This document shows positions 51,345 to 58,796 of a stretch of 64,000 nucleotides of DNA, piece after piece (position 1 is the stretch's first letter; each line of letters starts with the position of its first letter). Both the position numbers and the translations under genes were made by a program. This DNA comes from Martinezella lusitana (GTDB lineage: Bacteria > Pseudomonadota > Alphaproteobacteria > Rhizobiales > Rhizobiaceae), in the NCBI RefSeq assembly GCF_016901135.1, contig NZ_JAFEVL010000048.1, positions 186,001-250,000 of the forward strand. Direction: 5' to 3'. Under the pieces are notes generated by a model, which worked only from the letters and a program-made list of their open reading frames with translations, did no database searches and had not been told where the DNA came from.

Positions 51345-52556
51345 TCAGGTCGGCAAAGGCTTGTCCCAGAGCCAGGAGAATAGCAGGGATTCGGTCAATT
51401 CCATGAAGGCATCGAAGGCGCGGCGGCTGAGCGTGCCTTGAGCGACTGATTCCTTTGTGTAAAGCGGCAATTCGCGCACCAACCGCGCGCCTAGGAACAC
51501 ACGAAGCGTCCCGGCTTCATAGTCCCCGGCCACGGGTGCCGTCAGCGGCCAGCGATAGACGATTCGCGCGGACAGACGGTCAGGCGTGTCGACCGGCACG
51601 TAGACATCGACAGGCGTCTTCGCCAGCAGTCCCACCGTCGATTGCGCGCCGCCATAGACGCTGGCATCGCCGATCACTTCGCCGTCGGCGAAAATGCGCT
51701 GGCTTTTGAAATTGCTGAGGCCCCATTCGAGCACGCGGCGGGTCTCTTCGGTCCGCTCCTTGTCGTTCTTCAGGCCGCCAAGCGCCAGGAACAGCCGGCG
51801 GCCGTCGCGCTGCACCGAGGCGACGATCGAAAAGCCCTCGCCTTCGGTAAAGCCCAGCCCAAGGCCGTCGACGCCGATATTGAGCAGCAGCAACGGGTTC
51901 TTGTTGCGCTGGTAGATCTTGTTCCAGGTGAAATCCGCCTGGCCGAAATATTTGTAGAGATCCTGATGCTTCTGCTGGAGATCCTGCGCCAGGGCCACCA
52001 GTTCCCGCAGCGAGACCTTGCCGCCGCCGTTGGGGTCGTTCGCATCAGGCAAACCGGTGGAGTTGGTGAAGACTGCCCGCGTCATGCCGAGCTCACGCGC
52101 ACGCGCCGTCATGCGCCGGGCAAACTCGCGCTCGCTGACCGAAATCCCTTCCGCCAGAACGATGCAGCCGTCATTGGCCTGCTGCACAGCGACGCCCTGG
52201 ATGAGGTCGCCGACCCGCACGCGCGACTTCAGCGCGGCGAACATCGTCGACGCACGCGATGGCGCGCCGCCCGTTCGCCAGGCGTTTTCCGAGACGGGAT
52301 ATTCCGTATCGAGCGAGATCTCCCCTCGCCCAATGGCATCGAAGACGACGTCCAGCGTCATGAGCTTCGCAAGCGAAGCCGGCGAAATCGGCTGATCCTC
52401 GTTTTTCGCAAGGAGAATGGTGCCTGTAGAGGCCTCGATCATGAATGCCTGGGCGGCTTTCGTATCGAAAGCGCCCGGAACGGCCGGCTGCGCCATGGCT
52501 GCCACATTGCCGATGCCCAGGAGAAAAAGGAACAAAAGAATCAAGCGCTTTGGCAT
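51345..52556 (-). CDS. D-alanyl-D-alanine carboxypeptidase-like protein with altered motifs
   Basis: 403 aa with signal peptide (LILLFLFLLGIGNVAAMAQ). The nucleophile motif is intact (SPASLAKLM, SxxK). The second motif reads VQQANDGC, with Gln where SxN has Ser. In place of KTG the segment is VDGLGLGFTEGEG, so the Lys is missing. The C-terminal beta-domain (PVDVYVPVDTPDRLSARIVY) and an amphipathic tail are present. It may be a weak or inactive PBP that binds peptidoglycan, or a family variant. Located between rlpA and tmk as in other rhizobia. Confidence 0.88.
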   Translation of the reverse strand: MPKRLILLFLFLLGIGNVAAMAQPAVPGAFDTKAAQAFMIEASTGTILLAKNEDQPISPASLAKLMTLDVVFDAIGRGEISLDTEYPVSENAWRTGGAPSRASTMFAALKSRVRVGDLIQGVAVQQANDGCIVLAEGISVSEREFARRMTARARELGMTRAVFTNSTGLPDANDPNGGGKVSLRELVALAQDLQQKHQDLYKYFGQADFTWNKIYQRNKNPLLLLNIGVDGLGLGFTEGEGFSIVASVQRDGRRLFLALGGLKNDKERTEETRRVLEWGLSNFKSQRIFADGEVIGDASVYGGAQSTVGLLAKTPVDVYVPVDTPDRLSARIVYRWPLTAPVAGDYEAGTLRVFLGARLVRELPLYTKESVAQGTLSRRAFDAFMELTESLLFSWLWDKPLPT

Positions 52557-52626
52557 ACCGTCCCCTCAATCCGACCACCGGCACCATTATTTTAGTGATG
52601 GGTGAAGATTCAGGCAATGACGCTGA

Positions 52627-53796
52627 TCAATCAACCTGCGTCGTGCCTTGATGCTGGCGGCGATAGGCCGAGAGGATCGACTCCTGCGTCAGTCCGTCGT
52701 TGCGAACCATGACGGCGTCGAAGGCAAGATCGACATAGACAATCTTGACCGGGGCATTCTGATAGGCGGCGACTATCGAACCGATCGACGGATCGTTGAT
52801 GCTTGCCATGCCCGGAGCGAAATCCGGCCGTTCGTAAGGGATAGGTCCGATCAGCGGCAGAACGACCATAACCGGCTCAGAAGGCTCGGCAGACGGCATC
52901 GCGCCGCCGTTCCAGGTCATCGGCGGCGGATTGTTGCGTTTGTTGCCGTTATAAGCCGTGTTCGGCGTCGAGCCGGCGAAAGCCGTGGCCGAATAGGGAG
53001 ACTGGCGCGGAATGGGGGCGATCGCCGGCGCGGGATCGAAGCTGCGCTGCTGGCGGCCGGCGCGGACGGCATTATCCGAATCCGGCAGTTGGTCGGCAGT
53101 CATCCTGCCGTTCGAGGCAACCATCACGCCCGTTGCGATCTGGCCGCCGGGATTGATGCTTGGCAGGCGCGAACCCTTGGGGATGTAAGAGGCCATCAGA
53201 TAGGGGTCGTCGTGGCCGTCCATGCGGGCGCGGCCGACATATTGCACGCGCACATCGCCGGTGCCGCTGTGCTGGAGATCGAGCAACTGCGCCGTCTTGT
53301 TGGAAAGATCGATGATGCGGCCGGGATGATAGGGGCCGCGATCGTTGACGCGAACGATGATGGAGGAGCCGGTTTCGACATTGGTGACGCGCGCATAGCT
53401 GGGCAGCGGGAAAGTCGGATGCGCAGCGGTCAGCGACTGTTGGTCGTAAACTTCGCCATTGGCGGTCAAGCGGCCGTGAAACGCAGAGCCATACCAGGAA
53501 GCGATACCGACCTTGTTATAGCCGTAGTCTTCCTTGGGATAATACCACTTGCCCTTAACCTGATACGGATTGCCGACCATGAAGCGGCCGCCGCCCTTGG
53601 GAACGGGCCCGTTGGCGACAACCCGCGGGCTGGCCTTTACGCCATATTCCTTCTCGGAGAAATATTCCTTGCCGTGCTGGCGCGTCGAGGCAACCTTCTG
53701 AGATGTTCCGCAGGCAGTGATGGTTGCGCACATCAGTGAGAGAGCAAACCAACGCATACCCGTTGCGTATGTCACCGCACGATTTTCGAATTTCAT
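52627..53796 (-). CDS. rlpA: Septal ring lytic transglycosylase RlpA
   Basis: 389 aa lipoprotein: signal ending in MCATITAC. The double-psi beta-barrel core runs from KVGIASWYGSAFHGRLTANGEVYD to VNDRGPYHPGRIIDLS, with the conserved Arg and Asp residues of the family. No C-terminal SPOR repeat is evident; the last 190 residues are Pro/Ala-rich. I take the ATG at 53796 (MKFENRAV); a TTG 24 nt upstream is also open. RlpA cleaves glycan strands lacking stem peptides at the septum. Confidence 0.85.
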   Translation of the reverse strand: MKFENRAVTYATGMRWFALSLMCATITACGTSQKVASTRQHGKEYFSEKEYGVKASPRVVANGPVPKGGGRFMVGNPYQVKGKWYYPKEDYGYNKVGIASWYGSAFHGRLTANGEVYDQQSLTAAHPTFPLPSYARVTNVETGSSIIVRVNDRGPYHPGRIIDLSNKTAQLLDLQHSGTGDVRVQYVGRARMDGHDDPYLMASYIPKGSRLPSINPGGQIATGVMVASNGRMTADQLPDSDNAVRAGRQQRSFDPAPAIAPIPRQSPYSATAFAGSTPNTAYNGNKRNNPPPMTWNGGAMPSAEPSEPVMVVLPLIGPIPYERPDFAPGMASINDPSIGSIVAAYQNAPVKIVYVDLAFDAVMVRNDGLTQESILSAYRRQHQGTTQVD

Positions 53797-54131
53797 CTGT
53801 CCCACGCCGCTACTCAACAACTCTGACGGAGGTCTGCTATAACCGATACATCCCTCATTCCGGTATCCAGCTACGCCTCAATCACCTAACGGTACTTTAA
53901 TCATGATTAGAGTTTGTCGTTTTTGCGATGCAAATTGAGCGCACTGGGGAAATTCCGAAAATCATGGTTAATGCGCGGTAAAATGGGATTTGCCTGAAGT
54001 GCAATGCGAGGGGGCAAACCGCTCGAACAGCTGGTCTTCCCTCTGTCTTCATCAGCGGTCCCGGATCGGGACAGATCAGAGCAAATAGTGGCCGTCAACG
54101 ATATGCCTTTGATAAGAAGCGAAGGCCCAGT
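53797..54131. other. Intergenic region upstream of rlpA
   Basis: 335 bp between rlpA and the GNAT gene, both on the minus strand. It should hold the rlpA promoter. I see no convincing gene, tRNA or terminator; sequence is more AT-rich than the genes beside it. Confidence 0.4.
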
Positions 54132-54635
54132 TCAGGAAACTGTATCGAGGCGCATCAGTGTTTCATCGTGATAGACATCGCCGACCTTCAGCGCCTCGGT
54201 ATCGATGGCCCACGCTTTGAAACCAAAAGATTCGTAAAGGCGAATGGCTGCCCTATTGGACGACACGACGCTGAGCCGTATGGAGCGGCATGTGGTTCTC
54301 GCTTCGTCGACGGCGGCAGCCATCAACAGGCGTGACAGGCCGGTTCCCCGTGCTTCTAGCCGAACATACATTCCCCAGATCGAGGCGATGTGACGCATCT
54401 TCGCCCCTCGCGATCTGGCAACGGCGATGACACCCGCGAGCGTCCCGTCATCCGCGAAGCCGCCGAACACGGCGTTGCTTTCAATTCTGTCGCCGAGCTG
54501 CGCTTCCGAGTATTCCAGCTCCTCCTCATAGGAGGCGCCGAAGGCCTCTGGATGGCTCGCCAGCCCTTCCAGCCGAATGTCCCTGAAAATGGATGCATCG
54601 TCGCGATCCAGGCGACGGATGTGGAAACGATGCAT
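54132..54635 (-). CDS. GNAT family N-acetyltransferase
   Basis: 167 aa. The GNAT core is visible: the acetyl-CoA pyrophosphate loop in LEARGTGLSRLLMAAAVDEA and the C-terminal SVVSSNRAAIRLYESFGFKAWAI, with the Asn-Arg-x-x-x-x-Tyr pattern. Acceptor unknown. The ATG at 54635 has AGAGGA at better spacing than the ATG two codons earlier. Standalone. Confidence 0.85.
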   Translation of the reverse strand: MHRFHIRRLDRDDASIFRDIRLEGLASHPEAFGASYEEELEYSEAQLGDRIESNAVFGGFADDGTLAGVIAVARSRGAKMRHIASIWGMYVRLEARGTGLSRLLMAAAVDEARTTCRSIRLSVVSSNRAAIRLYESFGFKAWAIDTEALKVGDVYHDETLMRLDTVS

Positions 54636-55174
54636 GGGCATTCCTCTCGATAGTCAGCACATCCCCGGCAAGTTGGGCACGCGAGGTTTCGCATCCATCT
54701 CGTTGTTTCGTCAACAATCGGCGGGCAGCTCCGTCCATGATGTTACGCAGCTTGTCCGGATTTGCCGTGCGGACGATCGTACGCCTGACGGCTCGGTGTG
54801 CGGGTGGAACGGGAACGGCCATTCGACAGCATCGACCTAAGGGTGCGGCATGTTCAAGGCGGTAGAAATGAAGTGGCCTAGCCGCTGGAGACGGCTAGGC
54901 CACATTTGCCAGGTCAGGGGTCAAGTCTGACTGAAGCACCCTAGTAATAAGTGAAGCTTAGTTTTTGTCAATGATGAGTGTCGAGCCACGAACAACGAAG
55001 ATGGGCACTATGTCTGCGCTATAGCCACCGAAGGCGCTCCATAGCTTTCTGACGCTTGTGGATTGCTCTGCTGTTCCCTACCCTACCGCGGATAACGACG
55101 GTGTTCGTACTGCGGAGATCGACTCACCAGCAGTCGCCTGATTTCCTTGCCGAAGAAGCGGATGGCGCTGACTT
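54636..55174. other. Intergenic region with a 12-bp stem-loop
   Basis: 539 bp with no gene I can support. A perfect inverted repeat GTGGCCTAGCCG (54873-54884) / CGGCTAGGCCAC (54892-54903), loop CTGGAGA, has no strong T-run on either side. Small overlapping frames here lack family resemblance. It borders the decayed LysR-SDR patch. Confidence 0.45.
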
Positions 55175-56091
55175 TCATGAAAGTAGTGGCGCTGCCCTCC
55201 GGCACACTCCTATCACCATATTGCGGAACCAGCGATGGGCTGGATCGGCATCCATGCGGGGATGCCACATCGCCGATATTAGGATCTCTGGCGTAGAGAC
55301 GGGAAGCTCGAAGCTCACCAAGCCCTGGCTGAACGGCTCGGCGCCGACCAGGCCATGTCCGAGACACGAGCGCGGCACAAGCGCGACCAGGTCAGATTGG
55401 CGTGCGACGCGCAAGGCATCGGGGAATCCGGGCACGACAGCGATGACCTCCCGGCTGAGACCGAGTTCCTCCAGGGCATCATCGACTGGTCCCGTAAAAC
55501 TCCCCTTTCGCGACGCCACGATATGCCTGGACGCCGCATAGCGCTCAGGTGTCACGGGACCCTTCAGCAAAGGATGTCCGTCCCTAACCACACCCAGGAA
55601 TTTGTCGCGGAAGAGGAATTGGGTGCGCACCTCTGGCGCAAACTCTCCGAGAACGCCAATTTCAAGATCGATCTGCCCTTCCCGGAGCGGCTCGGCATCC
55701 TTGACAGGTTTAGGCGCGAACCGCAGGCGGACCCGTGGCGCCGCGTCTGCAACGGCGGCCACCAGGGGAGCAGAGAACAGCTCGACAAAGCCCTCGTTGG
55801 CGCGAATGGCGAAGGTCCGCTCCAGCGTGGCGATTTCGAGTTGGCCAGTCTGCGGGCTGAGAACAGCTCGAGCTTCGCGAGCAAGCTCGTGAACCCGATC
55901 GCGCAACTCGATGGCGCGGGGAGTTGGGACAAGTCTGCGCCCGGCGCGCACCAGCAGCGGGTCGCCCGTGGCGGACCGGAGCCGCGCGAGGGTCCGGCTC
56001 ATCGCCGAAGAACTGAGGCCGCGCCGGTCACGCTACCCTCGGTCAGCAGCGCATCGAGCGCCGGAAGCAGGTTCAGGTCGAGATTGTCCAC
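55175..56091 (-). pseudogene. LysR family regulator, frameshifted in the HTH
   Basis: The reading frame from GTG 56091 gives VDNLDLNLLPALDALLTEG and SVTGA, a typical LysR N-terminus, but then runs out of frame to a stop near 56000. The other frame resumes with GLSSSAMSRTLARLRSATG and continues intact for 276 residues to the stop at 55175. About 4 residues (A-R-R-L type) are missing at the join, consistent with a 13-nt deletion between direct copies of CGGCC. The surviving frame from ATG 56002 lacks the first HTH helices, so DNA binding is probably lost. Divergent from the SDR gene. Confidence 0.7.
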
Positions 56092-56225
56092 AACCGCAAT
56101 CTACATCACGTGACGCCCGCAACATAGCGTCTCACGCAACAATAATGTGCATCCTGTGCGTCTGGCGTCAATCCAATCGGGTGGTCATATTCGTTGCCGA
56201 TACAGCGCAACGAAAGATAACCCTC

Positions 56226-56945
56226 ATGTCCTCAGCCATTTTGCACCACACCGCAGGCACGATTCTTCTCATCGGCGCGTCGCGTGGCCTCGGACACGCC
56301 ATGGCCGCCGAGCTCCTGAAAACGGGGTGGAACGTCGTCGGCACGACGCGCCCGGTCGAAGGCCGAACTGAGCTGCATGACCTGGCCGACGAGAACCTGG
56401 ACCGCGTCGAGGTCGAGACTGTCGACATTTGCGAACCGGAGCAGATCGCGGCACTTCGTGCTCGCTTGTCGGGCCGGGTGTTCGACATCCTGTTCGTGAA
56501 CGCCGGCACCGCCAATGCGAATCCGAATGAGACCATCGGTGAGGTATCCACCGAGGAGTTCGTCCGCGTGATGGTCACGAATGCACTTGGCCCCATGCGG
56601 ACCGTCGAGGCGCTGCAGGATCTTGTCCCCGCAGATGGCCTCATCGGCGTCATGTCATCGGGACAGGGCAGCATCGCCAACAATACGAATGGTGGGTTTG
56701 AAGTCTATCGCGGCAGCAAGTCGGCTCTGAATCAGTATATGCGAAGCTACGCTGCTCGCCATGCAAGTGAGCCGCGCGCCTTGGTGCTGATGGCTCCGGG
56801 CTGGATCCGCACGGCACTGGGCGGCCCGAACGCGCCACTCAGCATGGAAGAGGCTATTCCCAGTGTCGCGGAGGTGCTTCTCGCGAAGCGGGGCAGACCC
56901 GGTCTCGAATACCTCGATCGTATGGGGAAAGCCGTTCCTTGGTGA
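56226..56945 (+). CDS. Short-chain dehydrogenase/reductase
   Basis: 239 aa classical SDR: TILLIGASRGLGHAMAAELLK with the TGxxxGxG-type nucleotide loop, DILFVNAGTAN, catalytic Ser in GVMSSGQGSI and YRGSKSALNQ (Tyr-x-x-x-Lys), and PGW. The start at 56226 has only a weak upstream AAAGATAA. It lies between a broken LysR gene and an amidohydrolase relic, so it is the only intact member of a former set. Confidence 0.87.
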   Translation: MSSAILHHTAGTILLIGASRGLGHAMAAELLKTGWNVVGTTRPVEGRTELHDLADENLDRVEVETVDICEPEQIAALRARLSGRVFDILFVNAGTANANPNETIGEVSTEEFVRVMVTNALGPMRTVEALQDLVPADGLIGVMSSGQGSIANNTNGGFEVYRGSKSALNQYMRSYAARHASEPRALVLMAPGWIRTALGGPNAPLSMEEAIPSVAEVLLAKRGRPGLEYLDRMGKAVPW

Positions 56946-56974
56946 ACGTCACCTGAGCAGTATTTCTGAACATA

Positions 56975-57118
56975 GCGCGTCGGCTCGCCCTGATGGACGA
57001 AACCGGGCTGGACGTGCAGGTTCTATCGCTGACGACGCCAGGGCTGCACGATCTGGAATTACGGTGACAGTGCGTTCAATCGCGACCCGAGGCCGTAGAT
57101 TTGGCGGAAGAGGTGTCC
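56975..57118 (+). pseudogene. Amidohydrolase relic
   Basis: One frame reads ARRLALMDETGLDVQVLSLT and then TPGLHDLELR, a stop, QCVQSRPEAVDLAEEV. The first part matches the MDxxGIDVQVLSLTTPG block of TIM-barrel amidohydrolases (ACMSD-like family), and PEAVDLAEEV matches the following helix; the stop TGA is at 57065-57067. The N-terminal part and everything after Val at 57115 is missing. The homology ends exactly at the 14-bp tRNA-Ser repeat. Judged by eye only. Confidence 0.55.
57102..57115. repeat. Copy of the tRNA-Ser 3' end (att-like)
   Basis: TGGCGGAAGAGGTG, identical over 14 bp, same orientation, to 57849-57862 at the 3' end of the tRNA-Ser gene. It lies inside the amidohydrolase relic at the point where its homology stops. 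Direct repeats of a tRNA 3' end are typical scars of site-specific integration. Confidence 0.5.
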
Positions 57119-57180
57119 GCTTTCCATGTTAAGATATTGAAATTATTACAGCATTGGCCTTGATATTCTTCTTATTTAGT

Positions 57181-57210
57181 GAAAAAGCCGGCCGACGAGC
57201 CGGCTTTTTT
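57181..57210. terminator. Intrinsic terminator, bidirectional
   Basis: AAAAAGCCGGC, short loop, GCCGGCTTTTTT. A-run and T-run on both sides allow use in either direction. It lies between the relic and the 103-aa gene and has no obvious owner. Confidence 0.8.
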
Positions 57211-57369
57211 GCCTTGAATGTCACGCTCACTCGGCAGCCGCCCCAAAGGGAAACTAATTCGCGTTACACCAACGAGGTAAAGGTATAGGATGAAATGCCG
57301 GCAACCATCGAAATGGGCGTTGCCGCTTGGGAGCGAACAGCTCTTGCCCCAGTAAGGGGATGATATGCC

Positions 57370-57681
57370 ATGACAAATCAAAGGCTCGATCACAACGGGA
57401 AATTTGCGCCATTCGATCTGGGTGGCCTGCGAAACCAATTCGACGAATTATGTGGAAGCACCGTTATTCACACCAGCCCGGCCTCTCGCTCGTCCAGCGC
57501 CAACATGCTGCCGGATAACAGAGGTGTGACCTCTAGGATCGCGCTTCTGTCATCCCGGCCAAAGAGGGCGAATCGGAAAAATTTGGAACCCTTGAAGGTT
57601 CCCACAGTCATGTTTCAACAACCGATCGAAGTGAGCGTCACTGAAGGCGTTAGTGATCCAGTTTTGCCGTGCCAAAGCTAA
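57370..57681 (+). CDS. Hypothetical protein, 103 aa
   Basis: MTNQRLDHNGKFAPFDLGGL... ends VSDPVLPCQS. No signal peptide, no membrane segment and no domain I recognise. AAGGGGA lies nine bases upstream of the ATG and an intrinsic terminator follows 40 bp downstream, which supports expression. The gene lies in an AT-richer stretch between a copy of the tRNA-Ser 3' end and the tRNA itself. Confidence 0.5.
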   Translation: MTNQRLDHNGKFAPFDLGGLRNQFDELCGSTVIHTSPASRSSSANMLPDNRGVTSRIALLSSRPKRANRKNLEPLKVPTVMFQQPIEVSVTEGVSDPVLPCQS

Positions 57682-57720
57682 CGCCGATCTGCGCCAAAGG
57701 TCGACCACGCCTAAACAGAT

Positions 57721-57745
57721 GCCGGGCTGAGTCCCGGCTTTTTTT
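57721..57745 (+). terminator. Intrinsic terminator after the 103-aa gene
   Basis: GCCGGG, loop CTGAGT, CCCGGC, then seven T. Well-formed plus-strand terminator. Confidence 0.88.
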
Positions 57746-57848
57746 GTCGTTTTGCCAGATTCTTCGACATTGTTGCGCTGAGAGCAGAATTTTTGAAGTT
57801 ATGTCAGCAGGTGATTTTTACGTCTAAACTATTGATTTTATTGATAGA

Positions 57849-57862
57849 TGGCGGAAGAGGTG
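57849..57862. repeat. tRNA-Ser 3' end, partner of the repeat at 57102
   Basis: TGGCGGAAGAGGTG, the reverse complement of the tRNA-Ser 3' acceptor strand including CCA. Same orientation as the copy at 57102-57115, 747 bp away. Confidence 0.5.
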
Positions 57863-57938
57863 GGATTCGAACCCACGGTACGGTTTCCCGCACGCCGGTT
57901 TTCAAGACCGGTTCCTTAAACCACTCGGACACTCTTCC
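57849..57938 (-). tRNA. tRNA-Ser (anticodon UGA)
   Basis: 90-nt class II tRNA on the minus strand. Acceptor GGAAGAG pairs with CTCTTCC; the anticodon arm reads CCGGT CTTGAAA ACCGG with anticodon TGA; a variable arm GTGCGGGAAACCGTAC follows; the T-arm is GTGGG TTCGAAT CCCAC. Discriminator G and the CCA end are encoded. Its 3' end is the site of the 14-bp repeat. Confidence 0.97.
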
Positions 57939-58117
57939 TGTCGCTACGGCACGGGCCTTGTAAAAAGTGGTTGGCTGGCTTTACAGCTATTCGGGCCGAA
58001 GCGTCAACTGGGCCGCTGTGCATCCGCGGCCACTGGCTGCGCGAAAAAGATTCCATGACGCCGTCGCTTGTGCGAAAGATTGGGCGTCGACTATCCGGAA
58101 GGACATCGCCCTCGCTC

Positions 58118-58714
58118 ATGACATTTGATGATCCATCTCTGTCGCTCGGTCCCAAGCCTCTGGCCGGCCCTGCCCTCGCAGCCTTCTTTGGCCGCGATGC
58201 CGTAGCCGTCGCATCCGATCTGATCGGGACGCGGTTTACGGTTGCTGGCATCGGAGGCCGCATCGTCGAGACCGAGGCCTATCGGCCCGATGACGAGGCT
58301 TCCCACGCCTATCGCGGCCCGACGCCGCGCAATGCGGCGATGTTCGGCCCGGCCGGCCATGTCTATATCTACCGCTCCTATGGCATTCACTGGTGCCTGA
58401 ACTTCGTCTGCCTTACTGGAAGCGCCGTGCTCATTCGGGCGCTGGAGCCGGAGAGCGGCATCGAGGAGATGATACGGCGGCGCGGCATTGCCGATATCGT
58501 CTCGCTGTGCAACGGGCCGGGAAAGCTCTCGCAGGCGATGGCCATCGACATCGGCCTGAATGGCATGTCGCTGGATGCGGCGCCTTTCGTTATTTCCTTG
58601 GCGGAACCCGTTACCGTCGCTTCCGGCAAACGCATTGGAATCGCTAGGAATGTCGATGCGCCCTGGCGGTTCGGCGCGGCAGGTTCGCGCTTCGTCAGTC
58701 GTCGTTTTCCCTGA
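58118..58714 (+). CDS. DNA-3-methyladenine glycosylase (AAG/MPG type)
   Basis: 198 aa. Matches the human AAG fold family: FFGRDAVAVASDLIGTRF, catalytic Glu in GRIVETEAYRPDDEASHAYRG, and the YIYRSYGIHWCLNFVC block. It excises alkylated purines. The start at MTFDDPSL gives the usual length; an upstream ATG at 58054 is open. It lies beside tRNA-Ser. Confidence 0.9.
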   Translation: MTFDDPSLSLGPKPLAGPALAAFFGRDAVAVASDLIGTRFTVAGIGGRIVETEAYRPDDEASHAYRGPTPRNAAMFGPAGHVYIYRSYGIHWCLNFVCLTGSAVLIRALEPESGIEEMIRRRGIADIVSLCNGPGKLSQAMAIDIGLNGMSLDAAPFVISLAEPVTVASGKRIGIARNVDAPWRFGAAGSRFVSRRFP

Positions 58715-58723
58715 TGTTGCAAT

Positions 58724-58754
58724 AAAAAGGCCGCCGGGGTGGTGCCCGGCGGCC
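58724..58754 (-). terminator. Terminator of emrAB
   Basis: Minus strand GGCCGCCGGG, loop CACCAC, CCCGGCGGCC, then TTTTT. It lies 43 bp beyond the emrB stop and also faces the mpg gene. Confidence 0.85.
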
Positions 58755-58796
58755 CATGCGGCCACGCAGCGAACTGGAAAGACTGCGCGGCTATTC

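Noticed and set aside
54356..54694. Cys-rich minus-strand frame beginning MRNLACPTCRGC.
   Set aside because: It overlaps the GNAT gene in another frame, and the CxxCxxC pattern comes from out-of-frame reading of ordinary coding sequence.
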